From Sclerotinia nivalis (Eukaryota > Ascomycota > Leotiomycetes > Helotiales > Sclerotiniaceae): DNA of 64,000 nt. Made by a program: the position numbers and the translations under genes. This document shows positions 23,248 to 34,424 of this stretch, piece after piece. Position 1 is the stretch's first letter, and every line of letters begins with the position of its first letter. The notes below the pieces were generated by a model. It made no database searches, was not told where the DNA came from, and was given only the letters and a program-made list of their open reading frames with translations. Location: positions 1,116,001 through 1,180,000 of the forward strand of contig JAPEIS010000004.1 of assembly GCA_029531795.1 (NCBI GenBank). Direction: 5' to 3'.

Positions 23248-24260
23248 TAAAGTTAGCTTACTTTCAGAAATAACTATTGTAATATAAACATCATCTTCTC
23301 CTTAATATTTATTTTATAACTGAGCCAGAAGAGGCGTGGGGAGAGCTACACTTATATACTATTGTGGATTATACCAGATTCTTCTATGCCTTTCTAACTT
23401 ACATTGTTCTTTCAACTTTGTGGGAAGCGACTTACAGACTGTGGCTGACTGTAGTGGTAATGCGCTAAAATTAATAAGGTTAATCACGAGTCTTTTCCCT
23501 ATCTGTAAAGGTTGGCTGAGTGTCATTTAGTAGCCATAGATATCATTTTATCGAAATTACTATAGCCACACCGCCACCAACCGCGATCCTTGATCGCTTG
23601 ATTGAAGGAAGTATCAGCCTTTGTGGCGATAGTGTATTATATAGCGTACTGTGATCACTACAATATTGAGAATAAGTTTTTAGCATTGCAGTAAAACTCA
23701 GAAACCTCTATCTAATCGTTCTACGAGTTTAAAAAGCGAAAAAGGCTTTATGGTGGTATCGCAAATCGAGAGGTCCCAATATAGCAAAAGGAGGCTCTCT
23801 ACAAATGCAAGTGGGCAGCGATAACGCGATAATAATTTTCGGAAATGATAAGTCAGGAGTGCTCTGAAGAAGCATAAAATACAATTGTAGACAAAACAAA
23901 CAGAAATTTTAACGTGGTTGTGGATTTAAAGTCACTTAAACTCGAAGTACCTACGATTTGTCTCGTTACGGGGTGCGTCTCGGGACACAGGGACAGACGT
24001 TAGCGGATGAAGACAACCTGGCGGGCGATAGTAAAGTGATGAACAAAGATCAGAAGTTGGGTGAGATTAAAGGGTTGAGTGATGGCAAAGTATAATGCAC
24101 AAGCAGGAGCGGCTGAGTGAGACCGCGGATGTAGGTGATACTGCAAAAGATTAAACACAAGCGATATAGGAACCAAGATTGACAGGAAAAGTAATGACCG
24201 ATCCCATTCTATTAAGCTATATTCATTTCAAGTACTCTGACACCGTGAAGGCTAAGCATC
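23248..24260. other. 3' flank of the NLR, no gene recognised
   Basis: A+T-rich sequence containing the right terminal inverted repeat (23955-24000). No other feature is supported. Confidence 0.5.
23955..24000 (-). repeat. Right 46-bp terminal inverted repeat
   Basis: Exact reverse complement of 17750-17795, followed by TA at 24001-24002. Confidence 0.9.
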
Positions 24261-24755
24261 TTAAATTTTTACCAAGTCCTTGCAATTGTCCTCGTAAAAC
24301 AACCGATCCCCGGTCAAACCTCCCTCCTCTTCATCCTCCAACAAAGTCACTGAGTCATAATCCTTCACAATGGTTAATTCTTGATTCAGACGATCCATTG
24401 ACTCCTGAAACCTAGCCCTTGCTTCCTGAAGTCTCAACTTTGTTTGGTCCAACTTCTCTTGCCTTGCTTCAGCACTCAAACCAACATTAGTGTCATTCAC
24501 ACCTTCCACAATACCTCCATGTGAGACCCCATGTGAAACTCCATTCGTAGTGGTAGGAACAAGGTGGAAAATCAAGGTTCCATCATTTCTTGCATTGATT
24601 GTCATGGTTCCAGGTGATGAAATATCAAGGGTATATTTGTAGGTTCGAAAGATAGGTTGTGTTGGTTCTTTGTCGATAGGGCGGTATGCTGGTAAATCAT
24701 CATTATAGATGACATTGCCTGCCTTTCTGAAGGAGAAAAATGGAAACAGACACAT
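24261..24755 (-). CDS. Hypothetical protein with a short coiled coil
   Basis: A 164-residue open frame with no recognised domain. A charged helix (EARQEKLDQTKLRLQEARAR) could form a coiled coil, followed by an acidic stretch (LLEDEEEGG). The residues before AGNVIYNDDLP read MCLFPFFSFRK and may be intron or leader rather than protein. A CAG acceptor-like site precedes AAAGGCAGGC, so the true start is uncertain. It lies between the NLR unit and the ferric-reductase-like gene. It could also be spurious, but codon use and composition look protein-like. Confidence 0.4.
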   Translation of the reverse strand: MCLFPFFSFRKAGNVIYNDDLPAYRPIDKEPTQPIFRTYKYTLDISSPGTMTINARNDGTLIFHLVPTTTNGVSHGVSHGGIVEGVNDTNVGLSAEARQEKLDQTKLRLQEARARFQESMDRLNQELTIVKDYDSVTLLEDEEEGGLTGDRLFYEDNCKDLVKI

Positions 24756-24825
24756 GTTTCTAATGATTTGTTAGATGAATGTCCAAATAATAAGAGAATT
24801 GTACTCACGTATAGTTGGGGCTTCT

Positions 24826-24882
24826 TGTGAGATTAGAGCTTCTTATGAGATTGGAGCTTCTTGTGAGGAGTATATCTTTATC
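24826..24882. repeat. Three-copy 21-bp repeat
   Basis: Head-to-tail copies close to GCTTCTTGTGAGATTAGA, about 75-130 bases upstream of the hypothetical minus-strand gene. Confidence 0.65.
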
Positions 24883-25409
24883 TTGTAGTATTTAGGTTCT
24901 TATTGAGCTGCTAATCTTGGGGTTATGTATCTTGTTATATATTAAAATATCTAAAGATTGGATAGGAATACTAATAACCGTAAATGGATTACGGTAAATG
25001 GATTTACCGGAAACGGATCACGGTAATCGGTCGTACAAAAGTTATACCTATGAGTTTGACGTACAAACATTTTGTCCAATCAACACAAAATCTTCTCTGT
25101 ATCGAAATATTTGCTATAAATAGGGACTTAGTAAATCATAACTAATATATATCGGGAGGAAAGTAGGAACAGAATTCCCGCTTCAAAAAGATTGATTGGA
25201 CCAATGAAATTAGAAACAAAAAAACCATTGGTATTTCTAAACAATTCATCATTGGTTAATTGAACAGCATTTTGTAATGATGTGGGACGTGGGGGTGCAG
25301 GGATGCAATGCAAACTACTTTTATTACTACTAGAGGATATCTATTGATACTAATAGATCTTCAAATGCATAGATATTGGTATCTGAATCAAATGAATTTG
25401 ACTTGAGAT

Positions 25410-27419
25410 CTAAACAGTTTCTCTCACATCTGACTCATCCCAGTCTTGCACACTATCAGCTTTCTCGTCTGTCCGTTTCAAAGTTGAGAGCTGGTTTGAT
25501 GCTTCTGATCTCCATTCGACCAATCTATTATTGCTTCCAAGCTTTCTTGGAAATTTTTGTTTGAAGTGTGTGGAATTTTCCGTATTTGCTTGCAAATATC
25601 GTTTTCTAGAACTTAATTGAGAAGGCAAATTTGTAGCCTCCATCTCTACCTGATCCCAGTTTCTGGAGGTGGCCATGGAATTAATATGATGCACTCTGTG
25701 TGGTTGATATTCAACCTCCGCGAATTCAATATCCTTATACTCGTTCATTGTTTGGATAACAATGTTGCGGAGTACGTGAGTAAATCCAGATGTTCCACAC
25801 ACTATACTAAACTCAGTTTGATTCTTGCAATTAAAGGAAGTTGGTTGTTAATAGAACCTACCGGCCACTTTAGATTTTCCTGCAGATCTTTGGACTTGGG
25901 TTTTTATGAACCCTTCGATTATCGGTATTGCTTGCTGTTGATATATAAATCTCCAATGGGAATCGCCCACAACTGGGGGGGGTTTCTTCATTTTTCGTGG
26001 GTAGAAACAAGTGCAGTTCAAAATGAGCTGTAGGAGTATGTTAGCACTTCTCCTTGTGGAAATCAGGCATATTGGGGTGTGCTACAACCTTCTCTGAATC
26101 TCGCATCTGCAGATTCACAAGCCAATCTGAAACCCAATCTTCCTGACAGTTGTCTTCAAGGACCCAATATAGATCGATTTTTCGTGTAATAAGACCTCGC
26201 CGGTAAGAATCGTGATTTTTATCCTTATTTACTCTGCGATATGTCAAACTTCTAACATAAGGAATGATCCCGGCAATTCCTATTCCCTTTGCTACTAGGA
26301 TAACAGTTTCGAAATCATTCAATCGCAAATCTTTTCCATAAGGCCCGTCCATCACAACACTACGGAGCGAACCCCGTCCAATCAGCTCCGAGGTTAGGCC
26401 GTTGCTGGGCTCGATCAAGAAAGAAACCTTGGTAGCTCTCAAGGAATCGTCCCACCATGCAATCACGAATGGGTGCGCTTGGAAGCGTCGGCGTATACCC
26501 ATATCTGAGAGAAACAAATACATGTATTGGCCTGGGTTGATTTTCATAGGCCGCCTAAGTAGGACTGTCAGCCTTATGGCACTGACGGTTCTCGTTCTCG
26601 AGTCATCATAAAAATGGAAAACATCGGCCTGTGGCGTCAAGGAGTGACTAACGCCACCGAAGTTGTAGTAGATTATCTTTCCCCACCGCATCATAGCATT
26701 CAAGGACCACAAGGATAATGCTATTATTGGAAACATGCTTCGAGTTAACCCAAGGTGTGATACGTGCTCCAATAGGGCAATAACCACGATAAATGCTAAC
26801 AGAAAGTGAACCTTGAGGAATACCTCAAACATCAATCGCCGCAGAAAGAATAGTGAGGTAATGAGTAAGAGCGACAGCGCTGAAGCAGCCTGTATCTATA
26901 TTAGAAATGAACCAGGTAAGACTCTATCTCACTTACAGAAATTCCAGAAATTTGAGATGAGTTGAAGGTCCATGGCTGGCCAGCAGCTATAACAAATCCA
27001 ACATGCAAAAGGCTTTGAACAATCACAACTCGACCGATCCAGTGATGTGCTATATAATAAGAATGGATAGAAATACCAATGAAGTTGGCCAACGCATTAG
27101 TCCGCCCACCTAAGAATAGCGGAATGAGGTTCACCGAGGCCATCATTCCTGCTCGAGAAATAACATCGGATGTCGTCTTTACCCCAAGACCCATACAAAA
27201 GCCGTTGATACCTAGATATCCCCCTACAAGAAAGCCTTGCAATCTTGTGACACCAGTCCAATATCTCCGTTGAACAAATAATGGATAAATAAGATGCCTT
27301 AATGCTAGAGCTTGGAACCGCACCATAAGAAAGGTGGAACCGACAGAGCCGATTCGATAAAGGATTAGGAGCACTGCAATCGCTGCTAAAGAGATCGCGT
27401 ACCACTGCGTCAAGTTCAT
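25410..27419 (-). CDS. Ferric-reductase-like transmembrane oxidoreductase (Starship FRE), four exons
   Basis: A membrane flavocytochrome that would pass electrons from NADPH via FAD and haem across the membrane. Exons 27419-26937, 26889-26089 (or -26086), 26027-25862 and 25801-25410 give about 613 aa. Several hydrophobic helices come first. Haem-ligand histidines are seen in HSYYIAHHWIGR (residues about 120-130), in SLLHVGF and in KVHFLLAF...LLEHVSH. The FAD part contains NPGQYMYLF and HPFVIAWW. The NADPH part contains DGPYGKDL, a glycine-rich VAKGIGIAGIIPYV, and VCGTSGFTHVLRN. The third exon follows an intron with a TGCTAAC branch; its donor is GTTGTA or GTAGCA. A polar tail of about 90 residues follows EVEYQPH. 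FRE is one of the five families enriched in Starships. Confidence 0.85.
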
Positions 27420-27849
27420 AACTCCGCAGCAGAATATTATGTTGATAGATTGGATGATAGTTTGGATAAGTTTTTTAAGAATTGAAAATGCGTTTATTTT
27501 TAAAGAAAATTACTTACTATTAAGAACTCGGAAGCATAGATGCAGCAGTAGCTTATGTATTCATGTTCTACATGATACCCATTTAACTAACTCCCGTATT
27601 CTGATGTTCGGCTTTTGGGAACGAATAACGGATAGGCTGCACTAAGCGCCCACATCCATGCAGTTAGTTGCATATACTAACGCGCGCGGCTTCAAGAATT
27701 CTATTTTTGTATACCATCAACATTTAATACCCTTCAAGCATCAAACGGTTTTTCGAATAACAGAAAGCCAAGTTTTCAACTTTCGAGATCAGTTTCGCAA
27801 CTTTGTTTTCTTCAGATCATTATACCAAAATTTCATTACATTTTCAAAG

Positions 27850-28610
27850 ATGGCCAAATATACTAGGAAGCTGACACCAATTGTTGGTGATGAACGTAGA
27901 CGAAGGAGGGCATGTCACGATCGAACTCAAACTGTCATGAAGAAAGGCGACGAGTTGGCCGTGTTATGCCCAGGTACTAGAGTTTGGGTAATCGTTCAAA
28001 ATGATGAGCAGACATGTATCTACAGTTCTGAAGAGTCTTCTTCCCTGCCTATGCTCTCGGCTATGGATGTACGCTATTTTCCGTTTCCTATGGTATGAAA
28101 TGAAGTTATATATGCTAACAATGTAATCAGAATGTTATTACGACAGGCCCTGGTGATTACAGAACACACAACGAAGCTATGGCAACTGGTCTTACTCCGG
28201 GTATGCAATATACTTCTTCATATTACACAGCAACTTCTTCCTTACCTGCCGCGACCCCGCCTCCCACAGCAACTTCTTCCTTACCTGCCACGACCCCGCC
28301 CCCACCTGTGAGCTCACCTCGACCGTCTATTACCTCACAATATGCCGGAGTTTCCAAACGCACAAATTCTGCACTGGACCGAGGGCAGAGCTTTCGACGC
28401 CCATTCGATCTTACACATGGTGATGAAGAAGGGTCGGAAAGGGTTCCAAGACTCAGGAAATATACGAATGAAAATATCCATCCAAGCTCCAGACGAACCC
28501 CTCGAATAAAATCCGAACCGAGCTCAAACTCAAGATCTTATATGAGGGACATACCTGAGTTTAGGTCATCACGCGAAAGATCGTCGTCAGGATCTCGGGC
28601 TTATATCTAA
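27850..28610 (+). CDS. MADS-box-like domain protein
   Basis: Exons 27850-28092 and 28131-28610 (intron with TGCTAAC branch) give 240 aa. Residues 5-60 follow the layout of a MADS/SRF DNA-binding domain: a basic ERRRRRACHDRTQ, then VMKKGDELAVLCPGTRVWVI (compare the canonical KKxxELxxLC), then a short strand ending CIYSSEE. It is diverged: the usual FxKRK stretch is degenerate, so DNA binding is uncertain. The rest is low-complexity, with two copies of ATSSLPATTPPP and a Ser/Arg-rich tail, and no second domain. It lies between the ferric-reductase and DUF3723 genes, so it is probably Starship cargo and possibly a regulator (inference). Confidence 0.6.
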
Positions 28611-29146
28611 TTATTTTAAATTTTGTGCTATGTGTTGTTTTATTACGGAGTATGGCAGGATTAATTGGAGATATTATAGGCAGTCGGGGCGCACTACTGA
28701 TTAGCATATAATGACCAGTAACGGTCTCTTGGCTGGCTCCATTAGCAACAGGTGTTGAAAGGTTGGGTAAACTAGTTTAATCTCTATTTTTTGGGTGGTT
28801 TATGAGTACTGCTTGATACCATTTGATGTTATTGCTTTCCTTTCTTTAAGTTGTTCCTGCACAGATCTTATATAGCAGTGGGTTAAAAGATACCTTTCTA
28901 CATTTAATATAAAATAAAAGGTACAAAGAATCAATCACGATATAGTTAAGTTTTTCTGATTCACTATACCAAGTCAACTAAGAGACAAAAATAAAAAAGC
29001 TTCTGAATTATAGCGGGTAATGTGTTCTATCATATATACCGTTCATCGGAGCATATATTTAATCTTCCAATGGCATTAACTCTAATGACCCACAGGGTCC
29101 CCCTCTCTCCACTCTATCCCATTGATTGACAGGTATATGTAACTAT
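28611..29146. other. Spacer between convergent genes
   Basis: A+T-rich 3' flanks of the MADS-like and DUF3723 genes. No gene is seen. Confidence 0.5.
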
Positions 29147-32100
29147 TCATCCAGTCCGCCTTCTCTTTGTAGGTTCAGATTCTAGAATATGATTTTTTCT
29201 TAAACTGTTCCCATGATCTGGGGAAAGCTTTCTCTTGCCCTCTTCTGCAAGATAGGGTGTCTGCTGGTCATTATTCCCTTTGAAATTCATTCCTTCCTGC
29301 TTGTCTTGGGGGGATATAGAATCAATGGTCTTGGGAAATGGTTCTTTTGGTTCCATAGGAAGGATTTCCAATTGCTCAAATGGTTTCATCTCTGAGTTGC
29401 TGGTGATTGTTTCTATTTTGTCTGGCCTTTCTTGCTCTGATTGCTCGGAACTGTTGTTTTCCTCCGAGTTTTTCCTTACTTTCAGCTGCTCTCTCTTTGC
29501 TTTCCTAACTCCATATTTTCGCCTATTTAGCAAGGGATTCATTGTATTGTTCCTATCTCTTGATTGTTTTTTCATCTTTTCATAATGTTGACGTCTAAAA
29601 CAATAATATACATCATTGCTGGTTCTTTTTTTTTCAATATGTTGGAGAAATTTCTTGGGCGGAATGGTTTTCAAGCTTCTTGAATCTGACGTTTGGATTA
29701 CTAATGCCCAGCCATGACGTTTACCCAGATAAGATTGAACATCCTCTATCGTCTTTAACATCCGGCGTTGGTTTGTCATTCCATTAAACTCATTTACTAT
29801 AATCTCTGGCTGAGAAATTGTTGGGCTGTTGTTTGAACTCTGAGTAACGTCTGGTTGTGGGGCCAGTGATCTTGTATCGTCTGGGAGTGATATTATTGAA
29901 GTGGTCGTAGACTTATCAATAGTGCCTTCTTTATGTTGTTCCTTCTCAGTTAGTATACTTGATTCAGGATCGGTTATTATTACAACTTACTACAATATTT
30001 GAATTCAAATCTTTATCTTTCATATTAACAGTTACATTCTGGATTATTTCTGAAGGGAGTGGAATAGGCATTGATCTTCTTGGCTCGTCAGGGAGTGCCA
30101 AATCTAGTGGTGATATATCTTGCATACTTTCGTCTCGTATCCCCTCATCACTTCCAATTATATTAGATGCTTCATTTGATTGTGATGGTAATATAGATAG
30201 GCTTTCCTTTTCGGCTTCTATAGCTATTGGCATTGATCTTCTTGGCTCGTCGGGCAGTGTCATTGCCAAATCTAGTGATGATATATCTTGCATGCTTTCG
30301 TCTCGTATCCCCTCATCACTTCCAATTATATTAGATGCTTCATTTGATTGTGATGGTAATATAGATAGGCTTTCCTTTTCGGCTTCTATAGCTATTGGCA
30401 TTGATCTTCTTGGCTCGTCGGGCAGTGTCATTGCCAAATCTAGTGATGATGTGTCTTGCAAATCCTCATCTTTTCCGATAATGGCAGATGCTATATTTGG
30501 ATGTGATGATACGACTAGACTATTTATTGGTGCATCTTCTATAGTCTGGTCGTCTGCGTTGGTCACAGCTAAAACAGTGTTCTGTGAGGGGTCCAGACTG
30601 GATGAAGTGAGATTAATTGGCTGCAAAGAAGATTGCGAAGGTAAAAGCTCAGGTCTATTTCTTGGGGTCTGGCTATGAAGTTTTATGTGTTGACGATCTA
30701 CGTTGGCTTGCCACAAGCTGGGATTAATGTCTATTGTTGACATTATAGGTGACCTGTGTAGATCTTCAGGACTCCATTCACGACCAGTTATAGTTTCTTG
30801 TTCAAACAAATATGGTACATTAGCCATACCCCCCATTAAAGTATCAATTTCCGGCAATACTACCAGCTGCTGCTCGGAGCTCTCCGCCGGTGATTGATAA
30901 TTTGGAGATAGTTCGGGCGGTACTATTGATAATGCTGGTGATCGAGCACTTTCTGACCTTGATGATGTTATGACCTCGGTGCCTTGGTTGTGAGTGCCAG
31001 ACTGGAAGGTAAAGTGATCGTGATTGAAGCTATCCTTCTGTTCGAATGCCGATGTGAGCGGTGAGACCTCCGATAATGCTAGAGATCTTGCAGGTGAAGC
31101 AGGTGTCTCTGGGTTCCTTATGATATTTGCAATGTTTTGACTGGGAATGTCTGTCCCATGAGCCAACTGATTGTTGAAGGGCATAGTTTCACTATTTAAT
31201 GAAGATGATGTCTTCGGCTCTGGAGTCAAAGGCTTGGAACTAAAAATCCTCTTCCCTTTATCTTCATTATGTTTCTTTTGTTCCGTCAAAAAGTCATTTG
31301 GAAGTTCGATGTCTGGGATTTTTCTCGTGGCATCGCCTTTGCCATGACTATCGGTCCCTTGGATACTATGCTGACTGTCATCGTTTCTTTTCATCTCTTT
31401 AGCGTTGACTAGTGGTTCTTGATCTACTAAAACTGTAACATCTTGAACTTTTTCCGATTTTAAACTTTCATCAATCACCTCGGTTTGGAAAGGAGTCGGT
31501 TTTGTAGAGGTTTCCACTGGTTCATTATTTGTCATACTTGATGAATCAAATATGTAATCCATTTCATCCGCTAGAGTTAGATGTTGTGATTGTGAACCCT
31601 GCGGATATATCGTGGATTGGAGGGTGTTTCGGTTCATGGGAGCTCTGGATGAAGATGAGGGTCCACCACGTTTATCAACCGAAGAGTAAGATGAGCTTTC
31701 AGCCGGGCCTGGTGGAGTATTGTTGGAGTTCATGATCTCACCAGCTTCAAAATCAGGCGTTCTGCCAAAGAATGAGAAGATAAAATCTTGAAGAACGAAT
31801 AAATGAGAAGGCATGTTATCTCCCACCGAAAATAAGGTCTTCGAAAGGCTAGTGAGGTAGAATTCCTTCTTTCCTGCGGTATAACTCTTTGCAAATGGAA
31901 CGCCCCATCGGTGACTCAAGTCGATCGGTGATGGTGTGTTCCCCATGTTCCAGTGTCTCCCACCAGTATCAACTGAAGAGCTACCATTTGAATTGATGAT
32001 GGGTAGATTTTCCACGAATCTCGCTGTTACTCTCTCAATTTCATCCTCATTATGAGAGGGGTATATTTGACAAATTGATGTCAACATCGTCTTGTGTCTA

Positions 32101-33242
32101 GGATCACCCTGGAGCCTACTTTCAATCTTTCTTGTATTGATTCCCACATCCTTGGCGAACTTGACAAATTCATATTGTAGTACTGGGTCTACCGTGGGCT
32201 GGTAAGGTGGCAATCTGTATTCTTTTCGTGGTGCACGCCCTCCTAACTCGGAGAAATTCCTTAGTGCCCAAATCCAAACTTGTTTGTAGATAATACTCCA
32301 TGCAACTTCATTCGAATGGCTTGCTTTGATGTGGGATCTTTTACCTTTAGTCTCAATAAACAGCTCACCATTGTAGGTCCAAGCCGCACGTAGAGCATTG
32401 TATATAGTAAGCCGTGGACTCTTCGCTATAAGTAGGTTCTTTAATATCTTCGCACCAACTTCCAAGTATTTGAGGTTCTCATGCATAGTTTTGAGACTAG
32501 GTATCAAACAATCCACCCTCAAAATAGCTTCTAATACTTTCTTCCTTGTTTTTGGGTCAGTTATTTTGGGAAACAGTTTGCCAGATGCCATTTCGGAATT
32601 GATGAATTTCCTGTCACTGCGGCTTAAAAAAGGGACACGAAGTTGAAGCAGCCGAACTGTCTCTACATCTGTCGCCATTTGGATGATCCTGTCACTCAAC
32701 GTTACTTTCTCCCAGACTGACTGAATATGTTCTAGATATCGCGTGATTTCTTCATCACAACGTAAGGCCAAAACTTTTTGGATATTTCCCAGCTCTAGCC
32801 CTATCCAAAGGCCGGGTATTGGAATAAGGCGGTCGAAAAGTTCTGTAATATCTTCACGTTTAAGTAATTGATCTAAGCTGACCCTCTTACAATTGGTAAG
32901 CCTTCCCTTCCAAGCCGCAATCTCCATTTCGTCATTAGTTTTTTGGCTATGTCGAACGTTGCAATACACTTCTCCATCAGAGTATTTTGCATGAATAGTC
33001 AGCCTGTTGAGCTTTTGCGGAGTTTCGTCAAAAGCTGTTGATATCGTGTTTAATTCGGTTTCATTCAAGAGGACCGGAATGTAATGAGAAGCATTGTAAT
33101 CTCTAGAATTTTGTTCTCGAAAAATTTGTCTCAATCCTTCAACAGTGCCTCTATTCACTTCTCTACTTTCATCTAACTTAGAGCAAAATACGCCAACCTT
33201 TGCAACTCCAATCAACCCGTTTTGCTTTCGTGGTCGTGACAT
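29147..33242 (-). CDS. DUF3723 protein (Starship hallmark), two exons
   Basis: A large protein (about 1348 aa) of the DUF3723 family, whose biochemical role is unknown. Exon 1 is 33242-29991 and exon 2 is 29941 (or 29944)-29147; the 49-nt (or 46-nt) intron has GTAAGT and TACTAAC. The N-terminal 450 residues hold the family domain, including GLIGVAKVGVFCSKLDE near the start, GLRQIFREQNSRDYNASHYI and EYRLPPYQPTVDPVL. A long low-complexity middle (Ser/Thr/Pro/Glu-rich) contains two near-identical 57-residue repeats around LPDEPRRSMPIAIEAEKESL. The C-terminal exon restores a conserved block (EDVQSYLGKRHGWALVI, KTIPPKKFLQHIEKK) and ends with basic KRRRTG, a possible nuclear signal. The gene appears intact. 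Confidence 0.88.
30055..30450 (-). repeat. 171-174-bp tandem repeat inside the DUF3723 gene
   Basis: Two nearly identical copies and a partial third encode SLDLAMTLPDEPRRSMPIAI followed by EAEKESLSILPSQSNEASN and IIGSDEGIRDESMQDIS. Unit length is a multiple of three, so copy number can vary without breaking the frame. Confidence 0.9.
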
Positions 33243-33365
33243 AGCTTTTCGGTACGTGAATAAATAATATTCTCATAACAGAGATCTATCAGCAGAAAAC
33301 TCGGTGGCAAGATCAGAATCTCTGAACGGGATTTGGAATTTCGGGATATTGGTAAGATTGTCAAT

Positions 33366-33845
33366 ATAAATTTCTACCAAGAGAAATCTTTCAGTAGAAA
33401 TCCTTTTTTGGATAATAATAGGAAATCTGGACGACGGGAATCGGATTTTGGATAGAAAGTTCTACCAAGAGAAATCTTCCAGTAGAAATCCTTTTTTGGA
33501 TAATAATAGGAAATCTGGACGACAGGAATCGGATTTTGGATAGAAAGTTCTACCAAGAGAAATCTTCCAGTAGAAATCCTTTTTTGAATAATAATGGGAA
33601 ATCTGGACGACGGGAATCGGATTTTGGATAGAAAGTTCTACCAAGAGAAATCTTCCAGTAGAAATCCTTTTTTGGATAATAATAGGAAATCTGGACGACG
33701 GGAATCGGATTTTGGATAGAAAGTTCTACCAAGAGAAATCTTCCAGTAGAAATCCTTTTTTGGATAATAATGGGAAATCTAGACGGGAATCGGATTTTGG
33801 AAAGTTCAGACATCTTCCAGTAGAAATCTACCAGTAGAAATCTTA
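33366..33845. repeat. 88-bp tandem array, about five copies
   Basis: Copies of a unit with TTCTACCAAGAGAAATCTTC, CAGTAGAAATCCTTTTTTGG and ATCGGATTTTGGATAGAAAG repeat head to tail. The last copy is truncated (33777 onward). The array starts about 120 bp upstream of the DUF3723 start codon. Open frames across it have no meaning as proteins. Confidence 0.92.
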
Positions 33846-34058
33846 ACCTGTTTTTTTTGGATATTGAATGATGAAGGGGTAGATTTCTCGATTCACAGAT
33901 GCGGGGTAGATTTCTCGGTTCACAGATGCGGGGTAGGGTTATCCAGGATACGAAATTCGGGATTATGATTTCCCCTACAACCTTATAAATTAATAAGGAT
34001 CAGCCTTATACCATATGTGTTTGTAACATATATCTTTTTAATTATCTATTATCAAAAT
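33846..34058. other. Upstream region of small coiled-coil gene
   Basis: Contains a short duplication (GATTTCTCGATTCACAGATG and GATTTCTCGGTTCACAGATG near 33881-33930) and A+T-rich DNA leading to the ATG at 34059. Confidence 0.5.
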
Positions 34059-34424
34059 ATGAACCAAGCTAAATATCAGCTTCAACCATTAACCTTCAAG
34101 AAAGGAGGGCAAAGGCCAGTCAGTAAACCACTTCCATCAACTCCTGGCTCGGCCTTGCTTTCTTCACTAGAAGTAGAAAATGAAATGCTCCGCAAGGAAA
34201 ATGAGACTCTACGGCACGATATACAAGTTGGCAGAGATCGAATTCGTCGATACCGAAGGATAACTGTTGCAGCAAAAGCATTTTTCCGGCAAACCACGCT
34301 AGGCGCACAAAAGTTTGAAGACATACTCCTCGTTACACAGCAAGAAAAGAAGGATACTCAGTATTCTAAGCCCGATTCTGTCGTTAGTAGCATTCAAAAT
34401 CAGAATAGCAATAATTGGATTTGA
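34059..34424 (+). CDS. Small coiled-coil protein
   Basis: A 121-residue single-exon frame. Residues 35-75 (SLEVENEMLRKENETLRHDI) form a clear heptad pattern typical of a leucine-zipper coiled coil. The flanking basic segment (GRDRIRRYRR) follows rather than precedes the zipper, so it is not a standard bZIP. The ATG at 34059 was chosen over 34017 because the extra residues of the longer frame are hydrophobic and A+T-encoded. Its position between DUF3723 and the phospholipase suggests cargo. Function unknown. Confidence 0.6.
   Translation: MNQAKYQLQPLTFKKGGQRPVSKPLPSTPGSALLSSLEVENEMLRKENETLRHDIQVGRDRIRRYRRITVAAKAFFRQTTLGAQKFEDILLVTQQEKKDTQYSKPDSVVSSIQNQNSNNWI

Larger units (their letters stand above)
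17750..24000. mobile_element. 6.25-kb unit with 46-bp terminal inverted repeats enclosing the NLR gene
   Basis: Positions 17750-17795 begin ACGTCTGTCCCTGTGTCCCG and end GACAAATC. Positions 23955-24000 are their exact reverse complement over 46 bp. TA lies directly outside both ends (17748-17749 and 24001-24002), as in Tc1/mariner/pogo elements. The only gene recognised inside is the NLR; no transposase was seen. The Botrytis transposon Flipper is remembered as having inverted repeats of about this length and a TA target. Whether these repeats belong to that family is untested. Alternative: ends of two separate deleted elements. Confidence 0.7.

Noticed and set aside
24960..25030. Possible Starship end, because CTAATAACCGTAAA resembles the reverse complement of TTTACGGTTAG near 14220
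   Set aside because: It lies between two hallmark genes inside the element and the match is only about 10 bases.
26025..26090. Premature stop in the ferric-reductase-like gene
   Set aside because: The stop lies in a 58-61-nt intron with a TGCTAAC branch site; the next exon resumes the family sequence.
29959..30678. 239-residue plus-strand frame opposite DUF3723
   Set aside because: Shadow of the tandem repeat region of the minus-strand gene.
33374..33813. Three minus-strand frames in the 88-bp array
   Set aside because: The same short peptide recurs because of the DNA repeat, with no start context or domain.
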